Positions 1 through 5,985 of a stretch of 33,847 nt of DNA are shown here, one piece after another. The stretch lies in NCBI GenBank assembly GCA_017465745.1, contig JAFTVM010000102.1, positions 1 through 33,847 on the forward strand. Direction: 5' to 3'. Under the pieces are notes generated by a model, which worked only from the letters and a program-made list of their open reading frames with translations, was not told the DNA's origin and ran no database searches. A program made the position numbers and the translations under genes. The stretch is from Oscillospiraceae bacterium. GTDB taxonomy: Bacteria; Bacillota; Clostridia; Oscillospirales; Oscillospiraceae. Numbering within the stretch: position 1 is the stretch's first letter; the number at the start of each line of letters is the position of its first letter.

Positions 1-5
1 ACAGG

Positions 6-132
6 TGGCCGCCGGGCCGCAAACTGGCCGATTTTCACCGCAAAACCGTCTTAAAAAGGCTAACTCAGGCCGACCGCTGATGCACCGCACTGTGGCCGTT
101 TACCACCGCACCAGTGGCCGTTGGTGACCGCA
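6..132. repeat. Cluster of 18-bp direct repeats (TGGCCG-N6-ACCGCA)
   Basis: Three copies of TGGCCG, six bases, ACCGCA lie at 25-42, 93-110 and 115-132. The last two are spaced 22 bp apart. Half copies occur at 6-11 (TGGCCG) and 84-89 (ACCGCA). Multiple short repeats at one edge are typical of the ends of IS21-like insertion sequences, but no transposase gene is in the window and the left side is cut off, so this identity is a guess. The first ORF begins inside the third copy, which suggests an insertion removed the natural 5' end of that gene. Confidence 0.55.
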
Positions 133-785
133 GATTGCAGTTTTCGCAAAAAGCGAATTATTTGCACAGAAAAATACGTCGTGCCAGTCAAGCTGAATTA
201 AATGCTTTATCAACGAAGATGGCTACACTCAAGGAAAACATGGCGCGTGCAAGTGATAATGCCGAATCGCTTTTAGATATGCTGAAAGAGTGCGAACAAG
301 AGCTTGTATACGTGATGGAGAATTCAATCACAGATGCATTAGAAGTTCTGGAAGCAGCGAAACAAAGCAAAGATCCAATCACCAGATATTTGTATAGGAT
401 TTACTTTGAACCCGGCTTTTTTGAGCGGGTGCTATTGGCTGTAAAAGAAAAGCAAGGACTGGGTCTGTACAAGTATAAACATTTTTATTTTGTTGCACCA
501 AGTTTTGCCGAAATCAATCTGCCTCACAAAACCTACAGTGGTACCCGGAAGAAAATAAAAGTGAACGTAAAAAAATCGGCTCCATCTGACAAACCATTAT
601 ATGGCAACAGCTGGTTTTCCGCCAATGCACACCACGATAAGGAACAATTAAAAGCTGAGTATCATAAACTGGCAAAACTGTACCATCCTGATGTAAGCAA
701 ACACCCAAACGGCAGCAAATTGTTCCTGCATATATCAGAAGAATATCAAACCATTCTTAATTCTATCGCGCAAAACGAAAAATAA
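114..785 (+). CDS. J-domain protein, probably 5'-truncated
   Basis: The open frame of 223 codons starts at GTG 114 with no visible ribosome binding site, and a stop lies just upstream at 78-80. The C-terminal ~55 residues form a J domain: a helix rich in K/E/Y, the HPD tripeptide in YHPDVSKHP, then a final helix. J domains stimulate Hsp70 (DnaK) ATPase activity. The N-terminal ~110 residues are helical and charged, probably coiled coil, and match nothing I recognise. The first ~7 codons lie in the repeat cluster, so the original start is probably lost and the ORF may be non-functional. AT-richer codon use than the downstream core genes fits acquired DNA. Confidence 0.6.
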   Translation: MAVGDRRLQFSQKANYLHRKIRRASQAELNALSTKMATLKENMARASDNAESLLDMLKECEQELVYVMENSITDALEVLEAAKQSKDPITRYLYRIYFEPGFFERVLLAVKEKQGLGLYKYKHFYFVAPSFAEINLPHKTYSGTRKKIKVNVKKSAPSDKPLYGNSWFSANAHHDKEQLKAEYHKLAKLYHPDVSKHPNGSKLFLHISEEYQTILNSIAQNEK

Positions 786-828
786 ACCAACATCATGGTA
801 AATCAATATCCAGAAAGGATGTTTTACC

Positions 829-1164
829 ATGTTTGAAGAAAGCGTAAAAAGTATGCGAAGACGGACTGTACGTCTGGATCGTGAGGGTGATTACTGGACT
901 GAGGACGAAAAACAGCAGTTAGTCACCATGTTCAATGATGGCGAAGGCATTACTTCTATGGCCGTGCAGCTCCAGCGGACCGAGCCTGCAATCATCCAAA
1001 TGATTGAAAAACTGGATCTGTTCAATCGCAAGGAGCAGCCTGTTCGTAGGAAGTCCGCTCCCAAGCCTGCTGAGTGCTTATGTGCCCACTGTCAGCTTGA
1101 TCCTGCCTCATGTCCTCGCGGGGATCATTGTCCGAAGGTGCTGGAGGGAGAAGCCAATGCTTGA
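829..1164 (+). CDS. Small Cys-containing putative DNA-binding protein of mobile element
   Basis: This 111-residue protein has a good ribosome binding site (AAAGGATG) upstream. Residues ~20-65 (WTEDEKQQLVTMF, then GITSMAVQLQRTE) resemble a SANT/Myb-like or sigma-type helix-turn-helix. The tail carries C-x-C-x2-C-x6-C-x4-C within residues ~83-101, a possible metal-binding cluster. The 3' end overlaps the next gene by 8 nt, so the two are probably translationally coupled. Function unknown; position beside an excisionase-type gene suggests a regulatory or accessory protein of the element. Confidence 0.6.
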   Translation: MFEESVKSMRRRTVRLDREGDYWTEDEKQQLVTMFNDGEGITSMAVQLQRTEPAIIQMIEKLDLFNRKEQPVRRKSAPKPAECLCAHCQLDPASCPRGDHCPKVLEGEANA

Positions 1165-1342
1165 AGAATATGCTGATATTCTGACAGTAGAAGAGGCTTG
1201 CGAAGCTCTCAGAGTGGGGCACAATGCCATGTATGAGCTCCTAAACAGCGGTAAGCTTCATGCGTATAAGAATGGGCGCGTATGGCGGATTCCTAAAATT
1301 TCTATACAGAAGTTCGTCCTAGAGAACGCAAAAATCAATTAG
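1157..1342 (+). CDS. Excisionase-type helix-turn-helix protein
   Basis: A 61-residue protein started at ATG 1157, which has GGAGGGAG just upstream; a longer frame from 1004 exists but would run through the preceding gene. The sequence LTVEEACEALRVGHNAMYEL followed by SGKLHAYKNGRVWRIPK is the MerR/Xis-like HTH_17 fold used by excisionases of Tn916-like elements, which bend DNA at the attachment site and bias the integrase toward excision. In such elements the integrase gene normally follows directly. Here the gene is followed by a hairpin and the tRNA fragment only. Confidence 0.75.
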   Translation: MLEEYADILTVEEACEALRVGHNAMYELLNSGKLHAYKNGRVWRIPKISIQKFVLENAKIN

Positions 1343-1353
1343 TGCAAGCTTTT

Positions 1354-1381
1354 CTTCCTACCACCAAATGGTGGTAGGAAG
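1354..1381. terminator. Perfect 12-bp hairpin after the excisionase gene
   Basis: CTTCCTACCACC (1354-1365) pairs perfectly with GGTGGTAGGAAG (1370-1381) around an AAAT loop, 11 nt after the stop codon. A short T run (1387-1391) follows after GCAG, so it may terminate transcription weakly. It could also be a recombination-related structure. Confidence 0.55.
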
Positions 1382-1404
1382 GCAGGTTTTTGGGCTCCAA
1401 AGTG

Positions 1405-1424
1405 TACGACAAAAATACGACAAA
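1405..1424 (+). repeat. Tandem TACGACAAA repeats, possible integrase arm sites
   Basis: TACGACAAA occurs at 1405-1413 and again at 1416-1424, an 11-bp period (about one helical turn). Short tandem direct repeats next to a tRNA attachment site are typical arm-type binding sites of tyrosine recombinases. The role is inferred from position. Confidence 0.45.
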
Positions 1425-1450
1425 TTCCTATGCTCAACTACGGTTAAAGT

Positions 1451-1495
1451 GTGCCACTAGGGTCGATTTTCCCTTTTTGGTATGTGCCATAAGGG
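1451..1495 (+). repeat. Second direct repeat pair near attachment site
   Basis: GTGCCACTAGGG (1451-1462) and GTGCCATAAGGG (1484-1495) match at 10 of 12 positions, 33 bp apart (about three helical turns). They lie between the TACGACAAA repeats and the tRNA fragment. Possible second class of recombinase or excisionase binding site. Confidence 0.35.
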
Positions 1496-1506
1496 AACTG
1501 ATTCCT

Positions 1507-1551
1507 TTGACGTGCGGAAGGTCATAGGTTCGAGTCCTATATCGTCCACCA
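1507..1551 (+). other. tRNA-Val(GAC) 3' fragment: probable attachment site
   Basis: From 1507 the sequence reads as an anticodon loop TTGACGT (anticodon GAC at 1509-1511), a 3' anticodon-stem strand (1514-1518) and a five-base variable loop AGGTC. Then come a T arm ATAGG/CCTAT (1524-1540) with loop TTCGAGT, a 3' acceptor strand ATCGTCC (1541-1547), discriminator A and encoded CCA (1549-1551). There is no D arm or 5' acceptor strand (GGACGAT expected) upstream. Only 4 of 5 anticodon-stem pairs can form with 1502-1506, including two wobbles. This is the usual product of integration into the 3' half of a tRNA gene. Confidence 0.75.
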
Positions 1552-1557
1552 GAAAAA

Positions 1558-1583
1558 GACCATCCGAATGGATGGTCTTTTTT
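1558..1583 (+). terminator. Rho-independent terminator of the tRNA locus
   Basis: GACCATCC (1558-1565) pairs with GGATGGTC (1570-1577) around GAAT, followed by six T residues (1578-1583). It begins seven bases after the tRNA CCA, so it is probably the original tRNA terminator. Confidence 0.85.
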
Positions 1584-1650
1584 GTTTGCCATGGAGTTCC
1601 AGATATAAGGCTCGAGGAGGGCGGCGATGGGGAGGCGTCTGATATCACCC

Positions 1651-1679
1651 TTGCTTCGGCACATCAGCTGTGCTAAAAT
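1651..1679 (+). promoter_or_regulatory. Promoter of pcp
   Basis: TTGCTT (1651-1656), a 17-bp spacer and TAAAAT (1674-1679) resemble a sigma-A promoter. The pcp start lies about 30 bp downstream with AAGGTGA as ribosome binding site. Confidence 0.55.
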
Positions 1680-1709
1680 AGGCTCATCCTATCCCATGAA
1701 GGTGATCTC

Positions 1710-2309
1710 ATGACCATTCTCGTAACTGCCTTCGATCCCTTCGGCGGTGAATCCGTCAATCCCGCCCAGCTGGCAGTGGAAGCTCTGCCGGATATCATCG
1801 GCGGCCATACCATCATCAAAGCCATTATCCCCACGGTTTTCGGGCAGTCTGCGGATCAGGTGACCGCGCTGATGGACGCCCACTCCCCCGACGCCGTGGT
1901 GTGCATCGGGCAGGCAGGCGGGCGGGACGCCATCACCCCGGAGCGGGTGGCGATCAACATCATGGACGCCAAAAGACCCGACAACGCAGGTATGATCCCC
2001 GAAGATGTCCCCATCGTCCCGGACGGCCCCGCCGCTTACTTTTCCACCCTGCCCGTCAAGGCCATGGTTTCCGCCATCACGGCTGCGGGAATTCCCGCCA
2101 GACTCTCCAACACCGCGGGAACCTTCGTCTGCAACCAGCTGCTCTACCGCTGCCTGCACCACGCCGCCACCCGAATGCCGGACTGCCGCTGCGGGTTCAT
2201 TCATGTGCCCTATATTCCGGAGCAAACTTCCGAAAAACCGGACATGTTCGCCATGGCGCTGGAAGATATCGTCAAGGGATTAACAGCCGCCATGGCGGCG
2301 ATCGAATGA
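1710..2309 (+). CDS. pcp: Pyroglutamyl-peptidase I
   Basis: A 199-residue cytosolic cysteine peptidase (family C15) that removes N-terminal pyroglutamate from peptides. The N-terminus carries the family motif TAFDPFGG. The catalytic triad is visible as Glu78 (in TPERVAIN), Cys141 (in AGTFVCNQ) and His165 (in GFIHVPYIP). Length is slightly under the usual ~215, with nothing essential missing. It has its own promoter and stands alone, immediately after the tRNA terminator, so it probably belongs to the chromosome rather than to the integrated element. Its last 30 bases overlap a convergent small ORF. Confidence 0.93.
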   Translation: MTILVTAFDPFGGESVNPAQLAVEALPDIIGGHTIIKAIIPTVFGQSADQVTALMDAHSPDAVVCIGQAGGRDAITPERVAINIMDAKRPDNAGMIPEDVPIVPDGPAAYFSTLPVKAMVSAITAAGIPARLSNTAGTFVCNQLLYRCLHHAATRMPDCRCGFIHVPYIPEQTSEKPDMFAMALEDIVKGLTAAMAAIE

Positions 2310-2453
2310 CCTCCCGCGCGGACAATCCAGGTCGCCACAGGTCAGACACATTTCTTCCCAGTGTTCCTCCGTGCAACATAACAGATAATCATAATCGTCA
2401 CAGCAACATTCCATTCCCGCATATCCCCAGTTACCAGGGCAGTCTGCTCCCAT
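2280..2453 (-). CDS. Cysteine-rich small protein (hypothetical)
   Basis: Reading leftward from ATG 2453 gives 57 residues with ten cysteines: C5, a CCC triplet at 16-18, CC at 26-27, then C36, C39, C44 and C57. Motifs such as ECCCDDYDYLLCC and CLTCGDLDCPRG look like a structured metal-binding protein rather than noise. The frame upstream (IELIPGN) also looks coding but has no standard start after an in-frame TAG; the next upstream ATG in frame lies before that TAG. The 3' end overlaps pcp convergently. It fills an otherwise empty interval and is divergent from the XRE gene. Function unknown; it could be a decayed gene. Confidence 0.45.
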   Translation of the reverse strand: MGADCPGNWGYAGMECCCDDYDYLLCCTEEHWEEMCLTCGDLDCPRGRSFDRRHGGC

Positions 2454-2513
2454 ATTTCCGGGAATCAGCTCAATGCCAGTCTAATCTATAATCATTTCTC
2501 CATACCGCCTATT

Positions 2514-2585
2514 TGACATTCAGTAAATGTCATTTCCGTGGCCATTTTATCATATACTTTCCCTATTGACAAGCACAAAATGTCA
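2514..2585. promoter_or_regulatory. Twin operator palindromes and promoter of XRE gene
   Basis: TGACA-N9-TGTCA occurs exactly at 2514-2532 and 2567-2585, 53 bp apart (about five helical turns). The first has longer arms (TGACATT/AATGTCA). A -10-like TATACT (2553-2558) lies between them with no good -35. The second palindrome would sit at the transcription start, just upstream of the XRE ribosome binding site. This suggests autorepression by the adjacent regulator, with possible looping. Confidence 0.6.
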
Positions 2586-2601
2586 GCGAGGGAGATGCGG
2601 T

Positions 2602-2847
2602 ATGTTCACAAATAAAGCAGGCGACGGCCGAAACAATATCTGCGGCGCGCAGATTGCCAGATACCGTAAGAAAATGGGAAAGTCTCAGCGCCAGCTTGCC
2701 GACGCACTGCAGCTGGAAGGACTGGATGTGGACAAGAACGCCATTCAGCGTATTGAAGCAGGGAAGCGATTTGTCACGGATATCGAACTGGTGTATCTTT
2801 GCAAAGTGCTGAATACAACCTACGAAGATTTACTGAATATTGATTGA
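2602..2847 (+). CDS. XRE-family transcriptional regulator
   Basis: I choose ATG 2602 because GAGGGAG lies 7 nt upstream and the longer frame from 2527 would start inside the first operator. The 81-residue protein is essentially one Cro/C1-type HTH: GAQIARYRKKMGKSQRQLADAL, then DKNAIQRIEAGKRFVTDIEL and a closing helix LCKVLNTTYEDLL. It probably binds the two TGACA-N9-TGTCA palindromes in front of it. A neighbouring efflux gene and lower GC suggest it belongs to an acquired patch. Target genes beyond its own are not evident. Confidence 0.85.
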   Translation: MFTNKAGDGRNNICGAQIARYRKKMGKSQRQLADALQLEGLDVDKNAIQRIEAGKRFVTDIELVYLCKVLNTTYEDLLNID

Positions 2848-2887
2848 CAAAAAGACCACCCTTCGACGGGCGCTTGTAAAACAGTTA

Positions 2888-2911
2888 ACGGAGCATATCG
2901 GTATGCTCCGT
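2888..2911. terminator. Convergent terminator between XRE gene and 45-residue ORF
   Basis: ACGGAGCATA (2888-2897) pairs with TATGCTCCGT (2902-2911) around TCGG: ten base pairs. A weak T run follows on the plus strand (TTCTTATAT). On the minus strand it lies four bases past the stop of the small ORF, so it may serve both directions. Confidence 0.65.
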
Positions 2912-2914
2912 TTC

Positions 2915-3052
2915 TTATATCCGCACACTCGGTTGCAAGACCCTTGGCTTTCCATCTGGGATCGTCAAATATCGCACCCAACGCACTACACCGAACGGGG
3001 TATAGAAATGCGCACTTAGTAAACTAAGGGTTTTGAATGGATTTCTCAGCAT
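2915..3052 (-). CDS. Small hypothetical protein (45 residues)
   Basis: ATG 3052 to TAA 2915 encodes 45 residues: an N-terminal LRNPFKTLSLLS, then HFYTPFGVVRWVRYLTIPDG and KPRVLQPSVRI. Composition is plausible for a protein (aromatic and basic residues, no low complexity) and the gene ends right before a terminator hairpin. The ribosome binding site is weak (AGAGAAAG). It may be a genuine small protein or the 3' remnant of a larger gene. No function assigned. Confidence 0.4.
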   Translation of the reverse strand: MLRNPFKTLSLLSAHFYTPFGVVRWVRYLTIPDGKPRVLQPSVRI

Positions 3053-3105
3053 CGCTTTCTCTCACAGGTGAAAAACAGCAATAGTTAGAACTAAACTTCC
3101 CATGC

Positions 3106-3133
3106 TTGACACCAGAAAAAATAGTGGTAGAAT
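3106..3133 (+). promoter_or_regulatory. Promoter of leader ORF and MFS gene
   Basis: Consensus TTGACA (3106-3111), a 16-bp spacer and TAGAAT (3128-3133). The predicted start near 3140 leaves about 20 nt before the leader ORF, which is typical of attenuated resistance genes. Confidence 0.7.
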
Positions 3134-3161
3134 TAAGAAAAAACAGAAAGGAGAGCGCACC

Positions 3162-3266
3162 ATGGGCTGGAAAAACCAGGTAATTTATCAGCTGAAAGGC
3201 TATGTTCAGGCACCCTATGGGGGAGGTGCGCCCTTTTTGGGTAAAACTAATTATCATATATACTGA
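3162..3266 (+). CDS. 34-residue leader peptide upstream of MFS efflux gene
   Basis: ATG 3162 to TGA 3264-3266, with a strong ribosome binding site AGAAAGGAGAG (3145-3155). The peptide begins MGWKNQVIYQLKGY and ends KTNYHIY; it has no membrane segment. The coding sequence contains two RNA segments (3211-3216 and 3219-3228) that take part in alternative base pairing with the region in front of the MFS start. Its role is therefore probably regulatory: ribosome position on this ORF would decide whether the MFS ribosome binding site is open. Too short to assign by homology. Confidence 0.65.
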   Translation: MGWKNQVIYQLKGYVQAPYGGGAPFLGKTNYHIY

Positions 3267-3309
3267 AAGACACCTCCCTTTTTCTAAATCATCACGATTT
3301 GAAAGGGAG
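3211..3309 (+). promoter_or_regulatory. Translational attenuator in front of MFS gene
   Basis: Four RNA segments can pair in alternative ways. Segment 1 CACC (3211-3214) can pair with GGTG (3225-3228). Segment 2 GGGAGGTG (3221-3228) pairs perfectly with segment 3 CACCTCCC (3271-3278). Segment 3 also pairs with the MFS ribosome binding site: CTCCC (3274-3278) with GGGAG (3305-3309), TTTC (3281-3284) with GAAA (3301-3304), and AAATC (3286-3290) with GATTT (3296-3300). Pairing 3:4 hides AAAGGGAG; pairing 2:3 frees it. A ribosome stalled early in the leader ORF would favour the open form. The logic is inferred; the pairings are seen directly. Confidence 0.6.
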
Positions 3310-3316
3310 TATTTTT

Positions 3317-4402
3317 ATGTTCAACATCAAAAAACAAATACGCAATTTTTATATCATCAGCACCTTAAGCAGCTTCCAGATTGCCGGGGCTTCTTGGGTG
3401 GCACTGCTGGCAGCTCGTGGTTTTTCCTTGGCAGAGATTGGCATTGCTGAGGGCGTATTTCACATGGCAAGTCTGCTGTTCGAAATCCCTTCTGGGGTGA
3501 TCTCAGATGTATTCGGACGAAAAAAGTGCATGATATTGAGTCAATTTATGTTTATTATCTCGGCACTTCTAATGATCCTTTCTAAAGGTTTGCCAGGAAT
3601 ATGTGTCAGTTTGGTTGCCAGTGCCTTTGGTTATAATTTTGCCTCTGGCACACGAGAAGCCCTGGCATATGATAGTCTGAAGGTTGCAGGGCAGGAAGAA
3701 AGTTATCTGGCCTACTCATCCATGGAGTACAGTATTTACCGGATCGGTTCTGCCTGCGCTACTATGTGTGCCGGACTTGCTCTATATTTGGGCTATCGCC
3801 GTGCCAACCTAATAGATATGGCTATGGGAAGCCTTTGTTTGCTGTTTTGTTTCCGCCTAAAAGAAGTAGAAGCAGAGCAGCGTCAATTTGATGGAATATT
3901 GGGGCAGCGGTTGCTGCGGTGTTTTCGAGAGAGCTTTCATTTCTTAACTCACAATAGCAGTAGTCTTACACTGATGTTGTTCAACGCCTTTTGCGGCAGC
4001 ATCCCAGTTCTTACGGCCTTTTTCCTTCAAGCAAGGTTGACGGAAAACGGTCTGAGTGCTGTTTGGTTAGGGCCTGGTTTATTTGCCATCACCTTAGGCG
4101 GTGCAGTGGGAGCGAAAGCAGTTACAATAGTAGCAAAATGGGATTATCGGAAAGTTGCGGTTATGTGTGTGCTCGGTATTGCAGTCGGACTGGCACTGAG
4201 CCTACACACAACTCCTCTGGTAATGATTATTGGAGGCTTTATCGGCAATCTTTTCGACGATATGCTACAAGTGCGAACCGATGCGCTGTTGAACGAACGA
4301 TTCCCCTCTGCTCAGCGGGCCACACTGCTCTCGACATCCTCTCTGACTTTTTCACTGGTAATGATTCTGATGTCTCCTCTAATGGGATGGTTACTATCCT
4401 AA
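3317..4402 (+). CDS. MFS drug-efflux-type transporter
   Basis: I place the start at ATG 3317, 7 nt after AAAGGGAG, instead of the TTG at 3299. The product has 361 residues with about 11-12 membrane segments. The loop-2/3 motif of the major facilitator superfamily is visible as SGVISDVFGRKK near residue 60, followed by the GTREALAYDSL region seen in Firmicute drug-efflux members. It would pump a small molecule out at the expense of the proton gradient. The substrate cannot be read from sequence, but the leader-peptide attenuator points to a translation-inhibiting drug. GC content and codon use are lower than in the core neighbours, which suggests horizontal transfer. Confidence 0.85.
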   Translation: MFNIKKQIRNFYIISTLSSFQIAGASWVALLAARGFSLAEIGIAEGVFHMASLLFEIPSGVISDVFGRKKCMILSQFMFIISALLMILSKGLPGICVSLVASAFGYNFASGTREALAYDSLKVAGQEESYLAYSSMEYSIYRIGSACATMCAGLALYLGYRRANLIDMAMGSLCLLFCFRLKEVEAEQRQFDGILGQRLLRCFRESFHFLTHNSSSLTLMLFNAFCGSIPVLTAFFLQARLTENGLSAVWLGPGLFAITLGGAVGAKAVTIVAKWDYRKVAVMCVLGIAVGLALSLHTTPLVMIIGGFIGNLFDDMLQVRTDALLNERFPSAQRATLLSTSSLTFSLVMILMSPLMGWLLS

Positions 4403-4430
4403 TGAACTGATATACACCTAAGTAAACACG

Positions 4431-4456
4431 CAGCCGGAGGTATACACCTCCGGCTG
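4431..4456. terminator. Hairpin downstream of MFS gene
   Basis: CAGCCGGAGGT (4431-4441) pairs with ACCTCCGGCTG (4446-4456) around ATAC, an 11-bp stem. No strong T run follows on either strand, so termination efficiency is uncertain. It sits between convergent genes. Confidence 0.5.
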
Positions 4457-4521
4457 TCACTGTATGTTGTTACCAATCCCGCCTGACAGATACCTGCCGT
4501 TTCGGGTGGTCTTTTCATATT

Positions 4522-5808
4522 TTACACGCTCTCCAGTGCCTGGGCGATATCCTCGATGAGGTCCTGGGTGTTTTCCAGGCCGCAGCTCAGTCGGATCAGG
4601 TCAGCACCCACGCCGGCGGCTTCCAGCTGCTCGTCAGTCATCTGACGGTGGGTGGCGGAGGCGGGATGCAGGCAGCAGGTACGGGAATCGGCCACATGGG
4701 TCTCGATGGAGCCCAGACGCAGATGCTTCATGAACACCTCGGCTGCCTTGCGACCGCCATTGAGACCGAAGGAGATGACGCCGCAGGAGCCGCCCGGCAT
4801 ATACTTTTTCGCCAGTTCATAATACTTGTCGCCCTCCAGGCCGCAGTACTTGACCCACTTGACCTTTTCGTGGTCCTTCAGATACCGGGCGATGGCCTGG
4901 GCGTTGGCGCAGTGCTGCTTCATGCGGAAGGGCAGGCTCTCCAGGCCCAGGTTCAGGATAAATGCGCTCTGAGGAGACTGGCCGCAGCCGAAGTCACGCA
5001 TCAGCTGGGCCGTACACTTGGTGATAAAGGCGCCGCCGAGGCCAAAACGCTCGGTGTAGGTGACGCCGTGGTAGCTGTCGTCGGGAGTGGTCAGGCCGGG
5101 GAACTTGTCGGCGTGGGCAGTCCAGTCGAACTTGCCGGAGTCGACAATAACGCCGCCCACAGCGGAAGCGTGGCCGTCCATGTACTTGGTGGTGGAGTGG
5201 GTGACGATGTCCGCGCCCCACTGGAAGGGACGGCAGTTGACGGGGGTGGCAAAGGTGTTGTCCACGATCAGGGGCACGCCGTGGGCGTGAGCAGCCTTGG
5301 CGAACTTCTCGATATCCAGCACCGTCAGCGCGGGGTTGGCGATGGTCTCACCGAAAACAGCCTTGGTGTTGGGACGGAAAGCAGCGTTCAGCTCCTCTTC
5401 CGTGCAGTCGGGATCGATGAAGGTGGTCTCCAGGCCCATCTTCTTCATGGTGACGGAGAACAGGTTGAAGCTGCCGCCGTAGATGGCAGAGCTGGCCACA
5501 ATGTGGTCGCCGCAGCCTGCGATATTGAACACCGCCAGGAAATTGGCGGCCTGGCCGGAGCTGGTCAGCATGGCGGCGGAGCCGCCCTCCAGGGCGCAGA
5601 TCTTGGCCGCCACCGCATCACAGGTGGGGTTGGCCAGACGGGAGTAGAAATAGCCCTCAGCCTCCAGATCGAACAGCTTGCCCATGTCCTCGGAAGTGGC
5701 ATACTTGAACGTGGTGCTCTGGATGATGGGGATCTGGCGGGGCTCGCCGTTGCCGGGGGTATAGCCTGCCTGGATACAAAGGGTTTCAGTGCGGAGCTTG
5801 GATTCCAT
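4522..5808 (-). CDS. metY: O-acetylhomoserine aminocarboxypropyltransferase (sulfhydrylase)
   Basis: A 428-residue PLP enzyme of the Cys/Met metabolism family that makes homocysteine from O-acetylhomoserine and sulfide (direct sulfhydrylation). The PLP lysine is K208 in THSTTKYMDGH; the cofactor aspartate is D183 in VDNTFATP; the substrate region YFYSRLANPT lies near residue 55. The full length and long insertion after residue 225 (KFPGLTTPDDSYHG) separate it from cystathionine gamma-synthase and lyase. The start has GAGGTGA upstream. Its leader is under 40 nt and contains no S-box or T-box, so it is probably not riboswitch controlled. Confidence 0.92.
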   Translation of the reverse strand: MESKLRTETLCIQAGYTPGNGEPRQIPIIQSTTFKYATSEDMGKLFDLEAEGYFYSRLANPTCDAVAAKICALEGGSAAMLTSSGQAANFLAVFNIAGCGDHIVASSAIYGGSFNLFSVTMKKMGLETTFIDPDCTEEELNAAFRPNTKAVFGETIANPALTVLDIEKFAKAAHAHGVPLIVDNTFATPVNCRPFQWGADIVTHSTTKYMDGHASAVGGVIVDSGKFDWTAHADKFPGLTTPDDSYHGVTYTERFGLGGAFITKCTAQLMRDFGCGQSPQSAFILNLGLESLPFRMKQHCANAQAIARYLKDHEKVKWVKYCGLEGDKYYELAKKYMPGGSCGVISFGLNGGRKAAEVFMKHLRLGSIETHVADSRTCCLHPASATHRQMTDEQLEAAGVGADLIRLSCGLENTQDLIEDIAQALESV

Positions 5809-5847
5809 AATGGGTCACCTCATAGTTTCGTTTATTTCCTGGTGTCC

Positions 5848-5876
5848 ATTGTAATCACATTTGCAAATCTTGTCAA
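5848..5876 (-). promoter_or_regulatory. Promoter of metY
   Basis: On the minus strand TTGACA (5871-5876), a 17-bp spacer and TACAAT (5848-5853): a near-consensus sigma-A promoter about 40 bp before the start codon. Confidence 0.8.
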
Positions 5877-5915
5877 CGGAATTTGTCGCCATGCCCGGCT
5901 GCGCCATTTTTCCTG

Positions 5916-5944
5916 TTGTATATATTGAAAAACTATGATATACT
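5916..5944 (+). promoter_or_regulatory. Promoter of rlmB
   Basis: TTGTAT (5916-5921), 17-bp spacer, TATACT (5939-5944). Divergent from the metY promoter. The rlmB start follows with CAGGAGA as ribosome binding site. Confidence 0.6.
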
Positions 5945-5985
5945 GTTAACATCTATAACTATTTCCAAAAACAGGAGATTTTACC

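Noticed and set aside
1340-1445. Readthrough of the excisionase TAG stop, which would add about 30 codons
   Set aside because: The extension runs through a perfect hairpin and the arm-type repeats and does not look like protein. Together with the glgB TAG it does not justify a claim of amber recoding.
2527-2601. Longer XRE start at 2527
   Set aside because: It begins inside the first operator palindrome, has no ribosome binding site and adds residues unlike the family; ATG 2602 has a good site.
5809-5985. Possible SAM or T-box riboswitch before metY
   Set aside because: The transcript leader is under 40 nt and has no conserved riboswitch core or T-box sequence.
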